Source: an uncultured Intestinimonas sp. (lineage in GTDB: Bacteria; Bacillota; Clostridia; Oscillospirales; Oscillospiraceae). Taken from it: 40,209 bases of DNA. Below are positions 25,798-34,096 of this stretch, piece by piece. Each line of letters begins with the position of its first letter. Position 1 is the first letter of the stretch. The notes under the pieces were generated by a model. The model worked only from the letters and a program-made list of their open reading frames with translations, made no database searches and was not told the DNA's origin. The stretch spans positions 1 through 40,209 of the forward strand of contig NZ_CALXEE010000009.1 of the NCBI RefSeq assembly GCF_944387245.1, written 5' to 3'. The position numbers were made by a program, and so were the translations under genes.

Positions 25798-25945
25798 GCA
25801 AAACAAAGCAGGAGCGGTACCCCCGTCCTCACCTCCAGCCACCGGCGAAGAGGTCAACATGGAAAAAATTCCGCCGCCTTCGCGGCGTGGTTTTGACTTG
25901 TCGATTGCGGGTACCCTTCTAGGGTGTCCGCGTTTTATTTTGATT
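25798..25945 (+). promoter_or_regulatory. infC leader with switchable terminator (L20-leader-like)
   Basis: The leader ends in a 10-bp stem (25907-25916 with 25922-25931, including two wobble pairs) followed by GTTTTATTTTG, an intrinsic terminator placed just before the infC ribosome site. Its 5' arm contains GGGTACC (25909-25915), which is also complementary to GGTACCC at 25816-25822, giving a mutually exclusive antiterminator. A GC hairpin (25872-25890) lies in between. In Firmicutes, ribosomal protein L20 binds such leaders to shut the operon; that this RNA binds L20 is inference. Confidence 0.78.
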
Positions 25946-25960
25946 AGGAGGTGCTTTCGT

Positions 25961-26500
25961 ATCAGCAACATGAGTCATCAGATCAACGACGAGATCCGGG
26001 ACCGTGAGGTCCGCCTGATCTCCGACACCGGAGAGCAGCTGGGCATCATGTCGGCCCGGGAGGCCCTGGCCAAGGCCGAGGAGGCCAACCTGGACCTGGT
26101 GAAGATCTCTCCTACCGCCAATCCTCCCGTGTGCAAGCTTATGGACTACGGCAAGTTCAAGTTCGAGCAGGCCAAGCGGGAGAAGGAGGCCAGGAAGAAC
26201 CAGCGCGTCGTGGAGATCAAAGAGGTGCGCATGTCTCCCGGCATCGACGTCAACGACTTCAACGTCAAGCTCCGCAATGCTCAGAAGTTCCTGTCCGAGG
26301 GCAACCGGGTGAAGGCCACCGTCCGCTTCCGCGGCCGTGAGATGGCCCACACCGACATCGGCAAAAAGCTGCTTCTGAAGTTTGCGGAGGACTGCAGCGA
26401 GGTCGCCGTTATGGACAAGGAGCCCAAGCTGGAAGGCCGCCACATGAACATGTTCCTGTCTCCGAAGGTCTCCAAGGACGCCAAGGAAGCCACAAAGTAA
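25961..26500 (+). CDS. infC: Translation initiation factor IF-3, probable AUC start
   Basis: A 179-residue IF-3 that binds the 30S subunit and proofreads start codons. N-domain: INDEIRDREVRLISDTGEQLGIMSAREAL (about 7-36), linker, and C-domain: KEVRMSPGIDVNDFNVKLRNAQKFLSEGNRVKATVRFRGREM (about 86-128). AGGAGG (25946-25951) lies nine bases before ATC 25961 and eighteen before ATG 25970. The reading ISNMSHQINDEIR aligns with the ISK-type start of Bacillus IF-3, which begins at AUU, so I take AUC as start. If ATG is used the protein has 176 residues. IF-3 rejects non-AUG starts, which gives feedback control. Confidence 0.9.
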   Translation: MSNMSHQINDEIRDREVRLISDTGEQLGIMSAREALAKAEEANLDLVKISPTANPPVCKLMDYGKFKFEQAKREKEARKNQRVVEIKEVRMSPGIDVNDFNVKLRNAQKFLSEGNRVKATVRFRGREMAHTDIGKKLLLKFAEDCSEVAVMDKEPKLEGRHMNMFLSPKVSKDAKEATK

Positions 26501-26519
26501 AAAAAAGGAGTCAACTGAT

Positions 26520-26729
26520 ATGGCTAAGATCAAGCTGAAAACCCACAGCGGCGCGAAGAAGAGATTCAGCCTCACCAAGACCGGCAAGGTCAAGCGCGCC
26601 CACGCCTTCAAGTCCCACCTCCTCAACGGCCACGGCAAGGATACCAAGCGCAAGAGAGGCCTCCGCGCCGGCGCTTATGCGGACAAGACCAACGAGCCCG
26701 CCATCAAGCGCATGATCCCCTATAAATAA
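26520..26729 (+). CDS. rpmI: 50S ribosomal protein L35
   Basis: A 69-residue basic ribosomal protein: MAKIKLKTHSGAKKRFSLTKTGKVKR core with LNGHGKDTKRKRGLR. Slightly longer than the usual 64-66 residues because of the C-terminal NEPAIKRMIPYK. Typical middle gene of infC-rpmI-rplT; AAAAGGAG lies before its ATG. Confidence 0.97.
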   Translation: MAKIKLKTHSGAKKRFSLTKTGKVKRAHAFKSHLLNGHGKDTKRKRGLRAGAYADKTNEPAIKRMIPYK

Positions 26730-26765
26730 GAACTTTTTTACCATAACATAGGAGGCTAATCGACA

Positions 26766-27122
26766 ATGGCTAGAGTCAAAGGCGCAATGATGACGCGCAA
26801 GAGAAGAAATAAGATCCTGAAGCTGGCGAAGGGCTACTGGGGCGCTAAGAGCAAGCACTTCAAGATGGCCAACGAGCAGGTCATGAAGTCCCTGAAGTAC
26901 GCCTACATCGGCCGCCGGCTGAAGAAGCGTGACATCCGCTCCCTGTGGATCACCCGCATCTCCGCCGCCTGCAAGATGAACGGCATGAACTATTCCACCT
27001 TCATGAACGGCCTGAAGAAGGCCGGCGTGACCATCAACCGCAAGATGCTTGCTGAGATGGCTGTCAACGACAAGGCCGCCTTCACCCAGCTCACCGAGCT
27101 GGCCAAGGCCAAGCTGGCCTGA
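26766..27122 (+). CDS. rplT: 50S ribosomal protein L20
   Basis: A 118-residue 23S rRNA-binding assembly protein: [29 protein letters not shown]-terminal extension, [17 protein letters not shown] and [22 protein letters not shown] core. Normal length. In Firmicutes L20 also represses its own operon by binding the infC leader. ATG follows GGAGG. Confidence 0.98.
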   Translation: MARVKGAMMTRKRRNKILKLAKGYWGAKSKHFKMANEQVMKSLKYAYIGRRLKKRDIRSLWITRISAACKMNGMNYSTFMNGLKKAGVTINRKMLAEMAVNDKAAFTQLTELAKAKLA

Positions 27123-27140
27123 GTTCTCTCACGGCATGAG

Positions 27141-27177
27141 ATCCCCCAGTCCAACGGACTGGGGGATTTTTCGTTTC
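27141..27177 (+). terminator. Intrinsic terminator of infC-rpmI-rplT
   Basis: A 12-bp stem (ATCCCCCAGTCC / GGACTGGGGGAT, loop AAC) followed by TTTTTCGTTT. Confidence 0.93.
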
Positions 27178-27187
27178 TCCCACCCTC

Positions 27188-27216
27188 TTGTCATATTTCG
27201 GAAAAGGGATTAGAAT
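27188..27216 (+). promoter_or_regulatory. SigA-type promoter of the cysteine desulfidase gene
   Basis: TTGTCA (27188-27193), 17 bp, TAGAAT (27211-27216), 38 bp before the GTG start. Confidence 0.7.
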
Positions 27217-27254
27217 AATGACTATTCAAGTCATTGAGTGGGAGGAACCTTTCC

Positions 27255-28538
27255 GTGAATCAGAACGATCCCCGTTACGCGGCCTATCTCCGCATCCTGG
27301 CCGAGGAGCTGGTGCCCGCCATGGGCTGCACCGAGCCAATCTCCATCTCCTTCTGCGCCGCCAAGGCCCGGGAGCTGCTGGGCGCACTCCCCGAGGCCAT
27401 CACTGTGGCGGCCAGCGGCAATATCATCAAAAACGTCAAGAGTGTGGTGGTTCCCAACACCGGTGGCCGGAAGGGCATCGAGACCGCAGCCGCCGTGGGC
27501 GTGGTAGCCGGCGACCCCAGCCGCGAGCTGGAGGTCATCGCCTCCGTCACCCCGGAGCAGCGGGAGGCTCTGGGCCGCTATCTGGAGACCGTCCCCATCC
27601 AGGTCCTCCCCGCCGACACCGATCTGGTGCTGGACGTCACCGTCACCGTCTGCTCCGGTGGCCACAGTGCCAGTGTCCGGGTGGCCAACCAGCACACCAA
27701 CATCGTGTCCATGGTGAAGGACGGCGAGACTCTTTTTGAGGCTCCTGCCGTGGGCTGCGGCACCACCCCCGCCGCCTCCCCTGACCGGGCCCTCATGGAC
27801 TTCGACGACATCTTCGACTTCGCCGACACGGTGGACATTGAGGATGTAAAGCCCCTGCTGGACCGCCAGATCGCCTACAACACCGCTATTTCCCGGGAAG
27901 GACTCCAGGGGGACTGGGGCGCCAACATCGGCTCTACCCTGCTGAAGATCTACGGCGACGACGTGAAGATCCGGGCCCGGGCCGCCGCCGCCGCCGGCTC
28001 CGACGCCCGTATGAGCGGCTGTGAACTGCCCGTGGTCATCAACTCCGGCAGCGGCAACCAGGGCATGACGGTCTCCCTGCCTGTCATTGAGTATGCCAGG
28101 GAGCTGAACAGCTCCCCGGAGCGCCTCTATCGGGCCCTCACCCTGTCCAACCTCACCGCCATCTACCAAAAGGAGGGCATCGGCCGCCTGTCCGCCTACT
28201 GCGGCGCCATCAGCGCCGGGGCCAGCGCCGGGGCGGGTATCGCCTACCTGCTGGGCGGCGGCCGGACGGAGGCTGCCCACACCATCGTCAACGCCCTGGC
28301 CATCACCTCCGGCATCATCTGCGACGGCGCCAAGGCCTCCTGCGCCGGCAAGATCGCCGCCGCCGTGGACGCCGGCATCCTGGGCTACTACATGTTCCTC
28401 AACGGCCAGGAGTTCCACGGCGGAGACGGCATCATCTCCAAAGGCATCGAATCCACCCTCCGCAACGTGACCCGCCTGGGCAAGGAAGGCATGAAGGAGA
28501 CCGATGAGGAGATCATCCGCATCATGACCGGCTGCTGA
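27255..28538 (+). CDS. L-cysteine desulfidase (CyuA/UPF0597 family)
   Basis: A 427-residue [4Fe-4S] enzyme that breaks L-cysteine into pyruvate, ammonia and sulfide, related to the serine-dehydratase alpha-like UPF0597 proteins. Cys25 in MGCTEP, the Cys in SAYCGAISAG near 324 and the two in CDGAKASCAGK near 362-370 are the presumed cluster ligands; SGSGNQGMT near 270 and NTGGRKGIETAAAVG are other family hallmarks. Start GTG 27255, nine bases after GGAGG; the longer open frame lacks support. No cyuP transporter or regulator is adjacent. Sulfide release would suit a cysteine-sink role. Confidence 0.92.
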   Translation: MNQNDPRYAAYLRILAEELVPAMGCTEPISISFCAAKARELLGALPEAITVAASGNIIKNVKSVVVPNTGGRKGIETAAAVGVVAGDPSRELEVIASVTPEQREALGRYLETVPIQVLPADTDLVLDVTVTVCSGGHSASVRVANQHTNIVSMVKDGETLFEAPAVGCGTTPAASPDRALMDFDDIFDFADTVDIEDVKPLLDRQIAYNTAISREGLQGDWGANIGSTLLKIYGDDVKIRARAAAAAGSDARMSGCELPVVINSGSGNQGMTVSLPVIEYARELNSSPERLYRALTLSNLTAIYQKEGIGRLSAYCGAISAGASAGAGIAYLLGGGRTEAAHTIVNALAITSGIICDGAKASCAGKIAAAVDAGILGYYMFLNGQEFHGGDGIISKGIESTLRNVTRLGKEGMKETDEEIIRIMTGC

Positions 28539-28551
28539 ACTTCATAGACAG

Positions 28552-28588
28552 AAAAAGACCTCCCGCCGATGGCGGGAGGTCCTTTTTT
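28552..28588. terminator. Bidirectional terminator between cysteine desulfidase and rnfB
   Basis: An 11-bp stem (GACCTCCCGCC / GGCGGGAGGTC, loop GAT) with A5 before and T6 after, serving both convergent units. Confidence 0.93.
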
Positions 28589-28610
28589 ACGTTGGATGGA
28601 AATCGGAGCC

Positions 28611-29501
28611 TTACTCCTTGGTCTCCGCCTTGGGAGCCTCGGCGGCGGCCTTGGGGGCGGCCGGAGCGGCAGCCTTGGGAGCCGCAGGCTTGACCTCGGG
28701 CACCTTGCCGTCCACAGTGATCAGCTTGCGGGGGCACTTCTGGGCGCAGATACCGCAGCCGACGCACTTGTCGTAATCGATGACGGCCAGGTTGTTGACC
28801 ATAGTGATGGCTTCCTTGGGGCAGGACTTGGCGCACAGAGAGCAGCCAATACAGCCGTTGGAGCAGACCTTGGTGACGGCAGGACCCTTGTCCTTGGAGG
28901 AGCAGGGGATGGTGACGTGCTTCTTGGTCTTGTAGGGCTCCAGGGCAATGATGTGACGGGGGCAGATGTCCACGCACTGGTTGCAGGCCTTACACTTGTC
29001 CTCGTCCACCTTGGCCACGCCGTTGACAACGTGGATGGCGTCGAAGGGGCAGACCTTCTCACAGGAGCCCATGCCCAGGCAGCCGTAGCCGCAGCTCAGG
29101 GGGCCACCGCCGGGGAGGCGGGCAGCCGCCACGCAGTCGTGGACACCGATGTACTCGTACTTCTGGTGGTCCACACCGCAGCCGGTGCAGTGGACGGTGG
29201 CCACCATCCTGACGCTGTCACCAGCGGCCACGCCCATGATCTCACCGATCTGGGCAGCCACGGCGGCGCCGCCAGCGGCGCACTTGTTGACGGGCGCCTC
29301 GCCCTTCACCACGGCGGCAGCATAGCCGCCGCAACCGGCGTAGCCACAGCCGCCGCAGTTGGCGCCGGGCAGGCAGCCGATGATGGCCTCCTCACGGGGG
29401 TCCACCTCAACGGCAAACACCCGGGAAGCGAAGGCCAGCACGGCGCCGAAGATCAGACCCAGTCCACCCAGGACCAGGAACGCAAATAAAACCAGATTCA
29501 T
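28611..29501 (-). CDS. rnfB: Rnf complex subunit RnfB (ferredoxin-accepting Fe-S protein)
   Basis: A 296-residue electron-entry subunit: N-terminal membrane helix (3-25), Fe-S domain with Cys43, Cys49, Cys52, Cys57 in CLPGANCGGCGYAGC, then CHC-type CGYGCLGMGSCEKVCPFDAI and further ferredoxin-like CxxCxxCxxxCP repeats (CKACNQCVDICP, CIGCSLCAKSCP, CVGCGICAQKCP). The C-terminal 40 residues are an Ala/Pro/Lys low-complexity tail. The extra cluster motifs agree with clostridial RnfB. Last gene of the operon, 12 bp after rnfA. Confidence 0.96.
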   Translation of the reverse strand: MNLVLFAFLVLGGLGLIFGAVLAFASRVFAVEVDPREEAIIGCLPGANCGGCGYAGCGGYAAAVVKGEAPVNKCAAGGAAVAAQIGEIMGVAAGDSVRMVATVHCTGCGVDHQKYEYIGVHDCVAAARLPGGGPLSCGYGCLGMGSCEKVCPFDAIHVVNGVAKVDEDKCKACNQCVDICPRHIIALEPYKTKKHVTIPCSSKDKGPAVTKVCSNGCIGCSLCAKSCPKEAITMVNNLAVIDYDKCVGCGICAQKCPRKLITVDGKVPEVKPAAPKAAAPAAPKAAAEAPKAETKE

Positions 29502-29513
29502 TTCAGCCCCTCC

Positions 29514-30125
29514 TTAAAACACGCTCAGGCCGCTGAAGCCCATAAAGGCCAGAGCGATGAGGCCGGCGGTGACCAGAGCGATGGGGAAGCCCTCAAAAGC
29601 CTTGGGGCAGTCCATGGTGGCGTCCAGGCGCTCACGGACACTGGCGAAGAGGAAGATGGCCAGCAGGAAGCCCAGGCCGCCGGTGATGCCGTAGACAACG
29701 CTCTCGATGAAGTTGTAGTTATTCTGCACGTTCAGCAACACCACGCCCAACACGGCGCAGTTGGTGGTGATGAGGGGCAGATAGATACCGAGAGCCTGAT
29801 ACAGGGAGGGGACGTTCTTCTTCAGGAACATCTCCACGAACTGCACCAGAGAGGCGATGACCAGGATGAAGGCGATGGTCTGCATGAAGGCCAGGTTGGG
29901 GCCGTCGCCGAAGATGGCAGGGTTCACCAGCAGGTACTCGTTGATGATCCAGCACACGGCGGAGGCCAGACCCATGACGAAGGTCACGGCCAGGCCCATG
30001 CCCAGAGCGGTGTCCACCTTTTTGGACACGCCCATGAAGGGGCAGATGCCCAGGAACTGGGAGAAGATAAAGTTATTGACCAGGATAGCGCCCAGGGCGA
30101 TGGAAAAGAGCTGTGTCACGTCCAT
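29514..30125 (-). CDS. rnfA: Rnf complex subunit RnfA
   Basis: A 203-residue membrane subunit with about six helices, homologous to NqrE. LVNNFIFSQFLGICPFMGVSKKVDTALGMGLAV (15-47) holds one conserved membrane Cys, and the second Cys is in LITTNCAVLGVVL near 115. Together with RnfE these cysteines coordinate a membrane [2Fe-2S] cluster in solved Rnf/Nqr structures. ATG overlaps the rnfE stop by one base (TAATG). Confidence 0.96.
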   Translation of the reverse strand: MDVTQLFSIALGAILVNNFIFSQFLGICPFMGVSKKVDTALGMGLAVTFVMGLASAVCWIINEYLLVNPAIFGDGPNLAFMQTIAFILVIASLVQFVEMFLKKNVPSLYQALGIYLPLITTNCAVLGVVLLNVQNNYNFIESVVYGITGGLGFLLAIFLFASVRERLDATMDCPKAFEGFPIALVTAGLIALAFMGFSGLSVF

Positions 30126-30772
30126 TACTGAGCCACCTCCTCAGTTTTTTTCTTCTCGGAGCGAGCCAGGGCCCACTGCATGAAGGCGATGAGGCAGGCC
30201 AGCACCAGGAAGCCGCCCACGGGGAGGGAGATGCCCAGAGCGCCCACGCCCTCGGGCAGGATGCGGATGCCGTTGCTGTCGTTGATGAAGCTCAGGCCAC
30301 CCAGGATGGTGCCGTTGCCCAGCAGCTCACGGACCAGGCACATGACCACCAGCACCCAGGTGTAACCAATGCCCTGGAAGATGCCGTCCACAGCGGAGGC
30401 AGCCACGCCGTTCTTGTAGCAGAAGCCCTCGGCACGGCCCAGGATGATGCAGTTCACCACGATCAGGGGGATAAACACGCCCAAGCTGTCCGACAATGCC
30501 GGTACGAAGGCTTTGAGCAGCAGATCCACGATGGTCACGAAGGTGGCGATGACCACGATGAAGCAGGCGATACGGATGGAGTTGGGGATAACCTTCCGCA
30601 GGGCGGAAATAACGATGTTGGAACAGGTCAGGATGATGAGCACGGACAGGCCCATGCCCACGCCGTTGAAGAACACAGTGGTGATGGCCATGGTGGAGCA
30701 CATGCCCAGCAGCTGCACCAGCACGGGGTTCTGGGTGACCAGACCTTCCTTGAATTGTTTCTTAATGTCCAT
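30125..30772 (-). CDS. rnfE: Rnf complex subunit RnfE
   Basis: A 215-residue membrane subunit homologous to NqrD. Signature stretches are FKEGLVTQNPVLVQLLGMCSTMAIT (7-31), with a conserved Cys, and LGVFIPLIVVNCIILGRAEGF near 96-116 with the second. Six predicted helices, inverted-topology partner of RnfA. Ends in a Lys/Glu tail. Confidence 0.96.
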   Translation of the reverse strand: MDIKKQFKEGLVTQNPVLVQLLGMCSTMAITTVFFNGVGMGLSVLIILTCSNIVISALRKVIPNSIRIACFIVVIATFVTIVDLLLKAFVPALSDSLGVFIPLIVVNCIILGRAEGFCYKNGVAASAVDGIFQGIGYTWVLVVMCLVRELLGNGTILGGLSFINDSNGIRILPEGVGALGISLPVGGFLVLACLIAFMQWALARSEKKKTEEVAQ

Positions 30773-30784
30773 GGTCTAACCTCC

Positions 30785-31333
30785 TTAACCCAGAGTGCCC
30801 ACGGCGGCAATGGCGGCATTGACGCCGCTGCAGACCGCGCGGGAGGTGATGGTGGCGCCGGTGAGGGCGGCGATCTCGCCGCCGTCCTTGGTGACGGCCA
30901 CGTTGGACTTGCCCACGAACTGGCTCCGGAAGTCCTCCTTGGTGGCGTTGGCGCCCAGACCGGAGGTCTCGGAGTGGCTGATGATGGACACACCGGAGCA
31001 GGTGCCGTCGGTGTTCACACCCACCATGATGTCCAGTACGCCGCCGAAGCCGGAGGGCGCGACCTGGACCACATAGCCGGCGTCGCCGGCCTGGTAGACC
31101 TTCGTAACGAGAGGATCACCGCCGGTGTATGCCACCTCGGTATAGCTGTCAGCGGGAAGCACAGCCTCCATGGCGGCCTGGGTCTTGGCCTGAGTGGCCA
31201 CCTCGATGGGCCCCATGGTGATGTTGTTCACCAGGCCCAGCAGCACGGCGCAGATGGCGCTGATGGCGAACAGGGTGACGATCAGCTGGACCGGCCCCGC
31301 CTCTTTTTTCTTCATAACAACGGAATCGCTCAT
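30785..31333 (-). CDS. rnfG: Rnf complex subunit RnfG (covalent FMN)
   Basis: A 182-residue subunit with one N-terminal helix (about 15-36) and an external FMN-binding domain. The flavin motif is LTGAT (157-161), where Thr161 should carry covalent FMN, followed by ITSRAVCSGVNAA. SHSETSGLGANA near 120-131 is also typical. Its start overlaps the rnfD stop (ATGA). The Thr before Gly in place of Ser is accepted in the family. Confidence 0.94.
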   Translation of the reverse strand: MSDSVVMKKKEAGPVQLIVTLFAISAICAVLLGLVNNITMGPIEVATQAKTQAAMEAVLPADSYTEVAYTGGDPLVTKVYQAGDAGYVVQVAPSGFGGVLDIMVGVNTDGTCSGVSIISHSETSGLGANATKEDFRSQFVGKSNVAVTKDGGEIAALTGATITSRAVCSGVNAAIAAVGTLG

Positions 31334-32367
31334 TTGGCGGCGCCCTCCTTTGCAGCTTTCTTGGCAGCCTTAGCCTTCTCCTTCATCTCTTTGGTGAAGC
31401 CGAAGCGGGCGGGCTTGGTCGCCTGATCGATGAACCACACGCACACGTTCATGATGAGGATGGCGTAGCTGACGCCCTCGGGATAGCCGCCGAAGTAGCG
31501 GATGAACACGGTGAGCAGACCACAGCCAATGCCAAAGACGATCTCACCCTTGGGGCTGGTGGGGCTGGTCACATAGTCGGTGGCCATGAAGAAGGCGCCC
31601 AGGAACAGACCGCCGCCCAGCAGCTCATAGAGCATCCAGGTGACGCGGTCGTTGCCGCCCTGGGGGAAAATGAAGGTGAGCACAGCCACGGTGGCGATGA
31701 AGGCCACGGGGATGTTGGGACGGATAACGCCCCGGGCGATGAGGTAGATACCGCCGGCCAGGAGCATCACAGCGGAGACCTCGCCAATGCAGCCGCCCAC
31801 ATTGCCCACGAACATGTCCATGATGCTGGCCTCAGGCAGAACGCCGGAGTGCATGAAATCCACGGACAGGGGGGTGGCGCCGGTGACGGCGTCAGCGGCG
31901 GAGATGAGGCCGGACCACTTGCCGGGCACAGCCCAGGTGGTCATGGCCACCGGGTAGCTGAGCATCAGGAAGGCACGGCCGCCCAGGGCGGGGTTGATGA
32001 AGTTCTTGCCCAGGCCGCCGAAGAGCTGCTTGACCACCACGATGGCGAAGAAGTCGCCGATGATCAGCATCCAGTAGGGCAGGGTGACCGGGCAGACGAA
32101 GGCCAGCAGCACGCCGGTGACAGCGGCAGACAGGTCGCCGTTGGTCTGGGTCTTGTGGAGGAGCTTGCGGTAGCCCATCTCGAAGATCTCACAGGCCACC
32201 ACGGAAATGATGGTGGCAATGAGGGCCCGGGGGCCGAAGAAGTACACAGCCGCGCACAGGGCGGGCACCAGGGCGATCAGCACATCCAGCATCAGGGAGC
32301 GGGTGCCGATGGGAGAGGAGACGTGGGGGGAGGAAGCTACCCCCAGCAGCTTATTCTCGTTGCTCAT
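31330..32367 (-). CDS. rnfD: Rnf complex subunit RnfD (covalent FMN)
   Basis: A 345-residue membrane subunit with about ten helices, homologous to NqrB, with a covalent FMN site at VTGATPLS (Thr165). Other marks are GDLSAAVTGVLLAFVCPVTLPYWM (77-100), FGGLGKNFINPALGGRAFL (116-134) and TDYVTSPTSPKGEIVFGIGCG near 265-285. It forms part of the ion path. ATG overlaps the rnfC stop (ATGA). Confidence 0.96.
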   Translation of the reverse strand: MSNENKLLGVASSPHVSSPIGTRSLMLDVLIALVPALCAAVYFFGPRALIATIISVVACEIFEMGYRKLLHKTQTNGDLSAAVTGVLLAFVCPVTLPYWMLIIGDFFAIVVVKQLFGGLGKNFINPALGGRAFLMLSYPVAMTTWAVPGKWSGLISAADAVTGATPLSVDFMHSGVLPEASIMDMFVGNVGGCIGEVSAVMLLAGGIYLIARGVIRPNIPVAFIATVAVLTFIFPQGGNDRVTWMLYELLGGGLFLGAFFMATDYVTSPTSPKGEIVFGIGCGLLTVFIRYFGGYPEGVSYAILIMNVCVWFIDQATKPARFGFTKEMKEKAKAAKKAAKEGAAK

Positions 32368-33707
32368 GCTTTGGCCGCCTCCTTCGCTTTCGCTTTCTGC
32401 TGGAGACCGCGGATCTCAAACTTGGCCATCCGGAAGGTCTGGACCAGGTGGATCCGGGCGGGGCAGATGTAGTTGCAGGAACCGCACTCCATGCAGTCCA
32501 TCACGTTGTACTCCTGGACCTTGTCCCAGTCGCGCTTCATGCTGTACATGCGCATGTAGAGGGGCATGAGGTGCATGGGGCAGGCGTTGACGCACTTGCC
32601 GCAGCGGATACAGGTCTGCTCGGTGTCCTGCACGGCGGCCTCGGCGTCGGTGAGGGCAAGGATACAGTTGGTGCCCTTCATCATGGGGGCGGTGAGATCA
32701 TACTGGGGGTTGCCCATCATGGGGCCGCCCATCAGGAGGCGCTGGGGCTGGGTCTGGAACCCGCCGGCCATCTTGATGAGGTGCTCGATGGGGGTGCCGA
32801 TGGGGGCGTTGACGTTCATGGGCCGGGCCATGGCGCCGCCGGTCAGGGTGACGTTGCGGTGGGTGAGGGGCTTGCCCTCGGTGACCGCGTCGTAAATAGC
32901 GGAGGCGGTGGCAACGTTGAACACGGTGCAGCCCACGTCGGCGGGCAGGCCTCCGGGGGGCACCTCACGGCCGGTGATCCGCTGGATGAGCTGCTTCTCA
33001 GCGCCCTGGGGGTAGCGGGTCTTCAGGGTCTCGATATGGATGCCGCTGTCGGCGGGGAGCAGGCTCTTCAGGTGCTCCACGGCGTCGAGCTTGTTGCCCT
33101 CGATGCCGATGGTGGCCTCCTTCAGGCCCAGGGCCTTCATGATAAAGCCCACGCCGCCCAGAACAGCCTCGCCGCGCTCCAGCATAAGCCGGTGGTCGGC
33201 GGTGATGTAGGGCTCACACTCGGCGCCGTTGATGAGGATGGCGTCGACCTTGCCCACCGCGCCGGAGAGCTTGACGTGGGTGGGGAAGCCCGCGCCGCCC
33301 ATACCGGTGATACCGGCTTCCTTGACGATGTCGATGATCTCCTGGGGAGTGAGGGCATCCACATTGTCACGGTGCTTGATGGTTTCACAGGGAGTGTCCT
33401 GGAAATCGTTCTCGATGACCACGGACATCATTTTGCCTCCGCCGGGATGGGGCCGGGCCTCCACGGCCACGACCTTGCCGGAGACGCTGGCGTGAATGGG
33501 AGCGCCCAGACCGGCGATCTCGCCGATCTTCTGGCCAACCTTCACCTCATCCCCCACAGCCACGATGGGCTTGCAGGGAGCGCCCACGTGCATGGACATG
33601 GGGATCACCACCTGAGCCGGAGCTTCCTCCAGCGGGACAACAGGCTTGCGCTCCGTTGCCTCCTTGTGCTCGGCGGGGTGGACGCCGCCATAAAACTTAT
33701 GACTCAT
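32364..33707 (-). CDS. rnfC: Rnf complex subunit RnfC (NADH/FMN, two 4Fe-4S)
   Basis: A 447-residue peripheral subunit that exchanges electrons with NAD. N-terminal sandwich-hybrid domain (about 30-80), nucleotide/FMN domain with GMGGAGFPTHVKL near 136-148 and NGAECEPYITADHRLM near 160-175, SLBB-like domain, and two ferredoxin motifs CIRCGKCVNACP (366-377) and CMECGSCNYICP (405-416). First gene of rnfCDGEAB; a basic C-terminal tail follows. ATG 33707 has an AGAGGTGATG site upstream. Confidence 0.96.
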   Translation of the reverse strand: MSHKFYGGVHPAEHKEATERKPVVPLEEAPAQVVIPMSMHVGAPCKPIVAVGDEVKVGQKIGEIAGLGAPIHASVSGKVVAVEARPHPGGGKMMSVVIENDFQDTPCETIKHRDNVDALTPQEIIDIVKEAGITGMGGAGFPTHVKLSGAVGKVDAILINGAECEPYITADHRLMLERGEAVLGGVGFIMKALGLKEATIGIEGNKLDAVEHLKSLLPADSGIHIETLKTRYPQGAEKQLIQRITGREVPPGGLPADVGCTVFNVATASAIYDAVTEGKPLTHRNVTLTGGAMARPMNVNAPIGTPIEHLIKMAGGFQTQPQRLLMGGPMMGNPQYDLTAPMMKGTNCILALTDAEAAVQDTEQTCIRCGKCVNACPMHLMPLYMRMYSMKRDWDKVQEYNVMDCMECGSCNYICPARIHLVQTFRMAKFEIRGLQQKAKAKEAAKA

Positions 33708-34061
33708 AGCATCACCTCTGTCATTACTTCAAACCTCTGCTTCCGAATTTAGGCCGCTGAACAAGTGACTGTCAGAATGCTCAGTCATTTGTTCAGCGGT
33801 CCTTCCCGATGGGCAGTCCGTTCTCACCGGCCTGCCTTCTCCCCAATGATCCGACCCCCTGCATAGGGCATGCTCGAATCTTTATTATAATAGTACTACC
33901 AATCAAAAATGTCCAGCATTTCCAGCGAAAAAAGCGCCGAAATTAGGGAAAATAAATTTGCCTTTTCCCTCCGTCCACCTGCGGTTTAAGGCAAGCGCCT
34001 GCAATTCTCCGCTTCACTTATTCGGAATGCGAATTTTTTTGTTTTTTCTAAAAATCCACCG
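33708..34061. other. Gene-free region upstream of rnfC and the ilv operon
   Basis: About 350 bp with no credible gene. It holds the rnf leader, an 18-bp inverted repeat (33754-33799), a TATAAT box on the minus strand (33884-33889) with poorly placed -35 candidates (TTGATT at 11 bp, TGGACA at 20 bp), and AT-rich sequence up to the ilv promoter. Confidence 0.5.
33754..33799. repeat. Long imperfect inverted repeat in the rnf leader
   Basis: Arms 33754-33771 and 33782-33799 pair over 18 positions with one mismatch around a 10-base loop. No U-run follows on either strand, so this is not a standard terminator. On the minus strand it would be a stable hairpin about 50 bases before rnfC. Confidence 0.8.
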
Positions 34062-34090
34062 TTGACAAATGGACCCGGCAGTTGTATCAT
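34062..34090 (+). promoter_or_regulatory. SigA-type promoter of the ilv operon
   Basis: TTGACA (34062-34067), 17 bp, TATCAT (34085-34090), directly before the T-box leader. Confidence 0.88.
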
Positions 34091-34096
34091 GATGAC

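Noticed and set aside
25577-25960. In-frame upstream extension of infC, including an ATG at 25859
   Set aside because: It passes through the promoter, both leader hairpins and the terminator, and has no similarity to IF-3. The ribosome site at 25946 fits the internal start.
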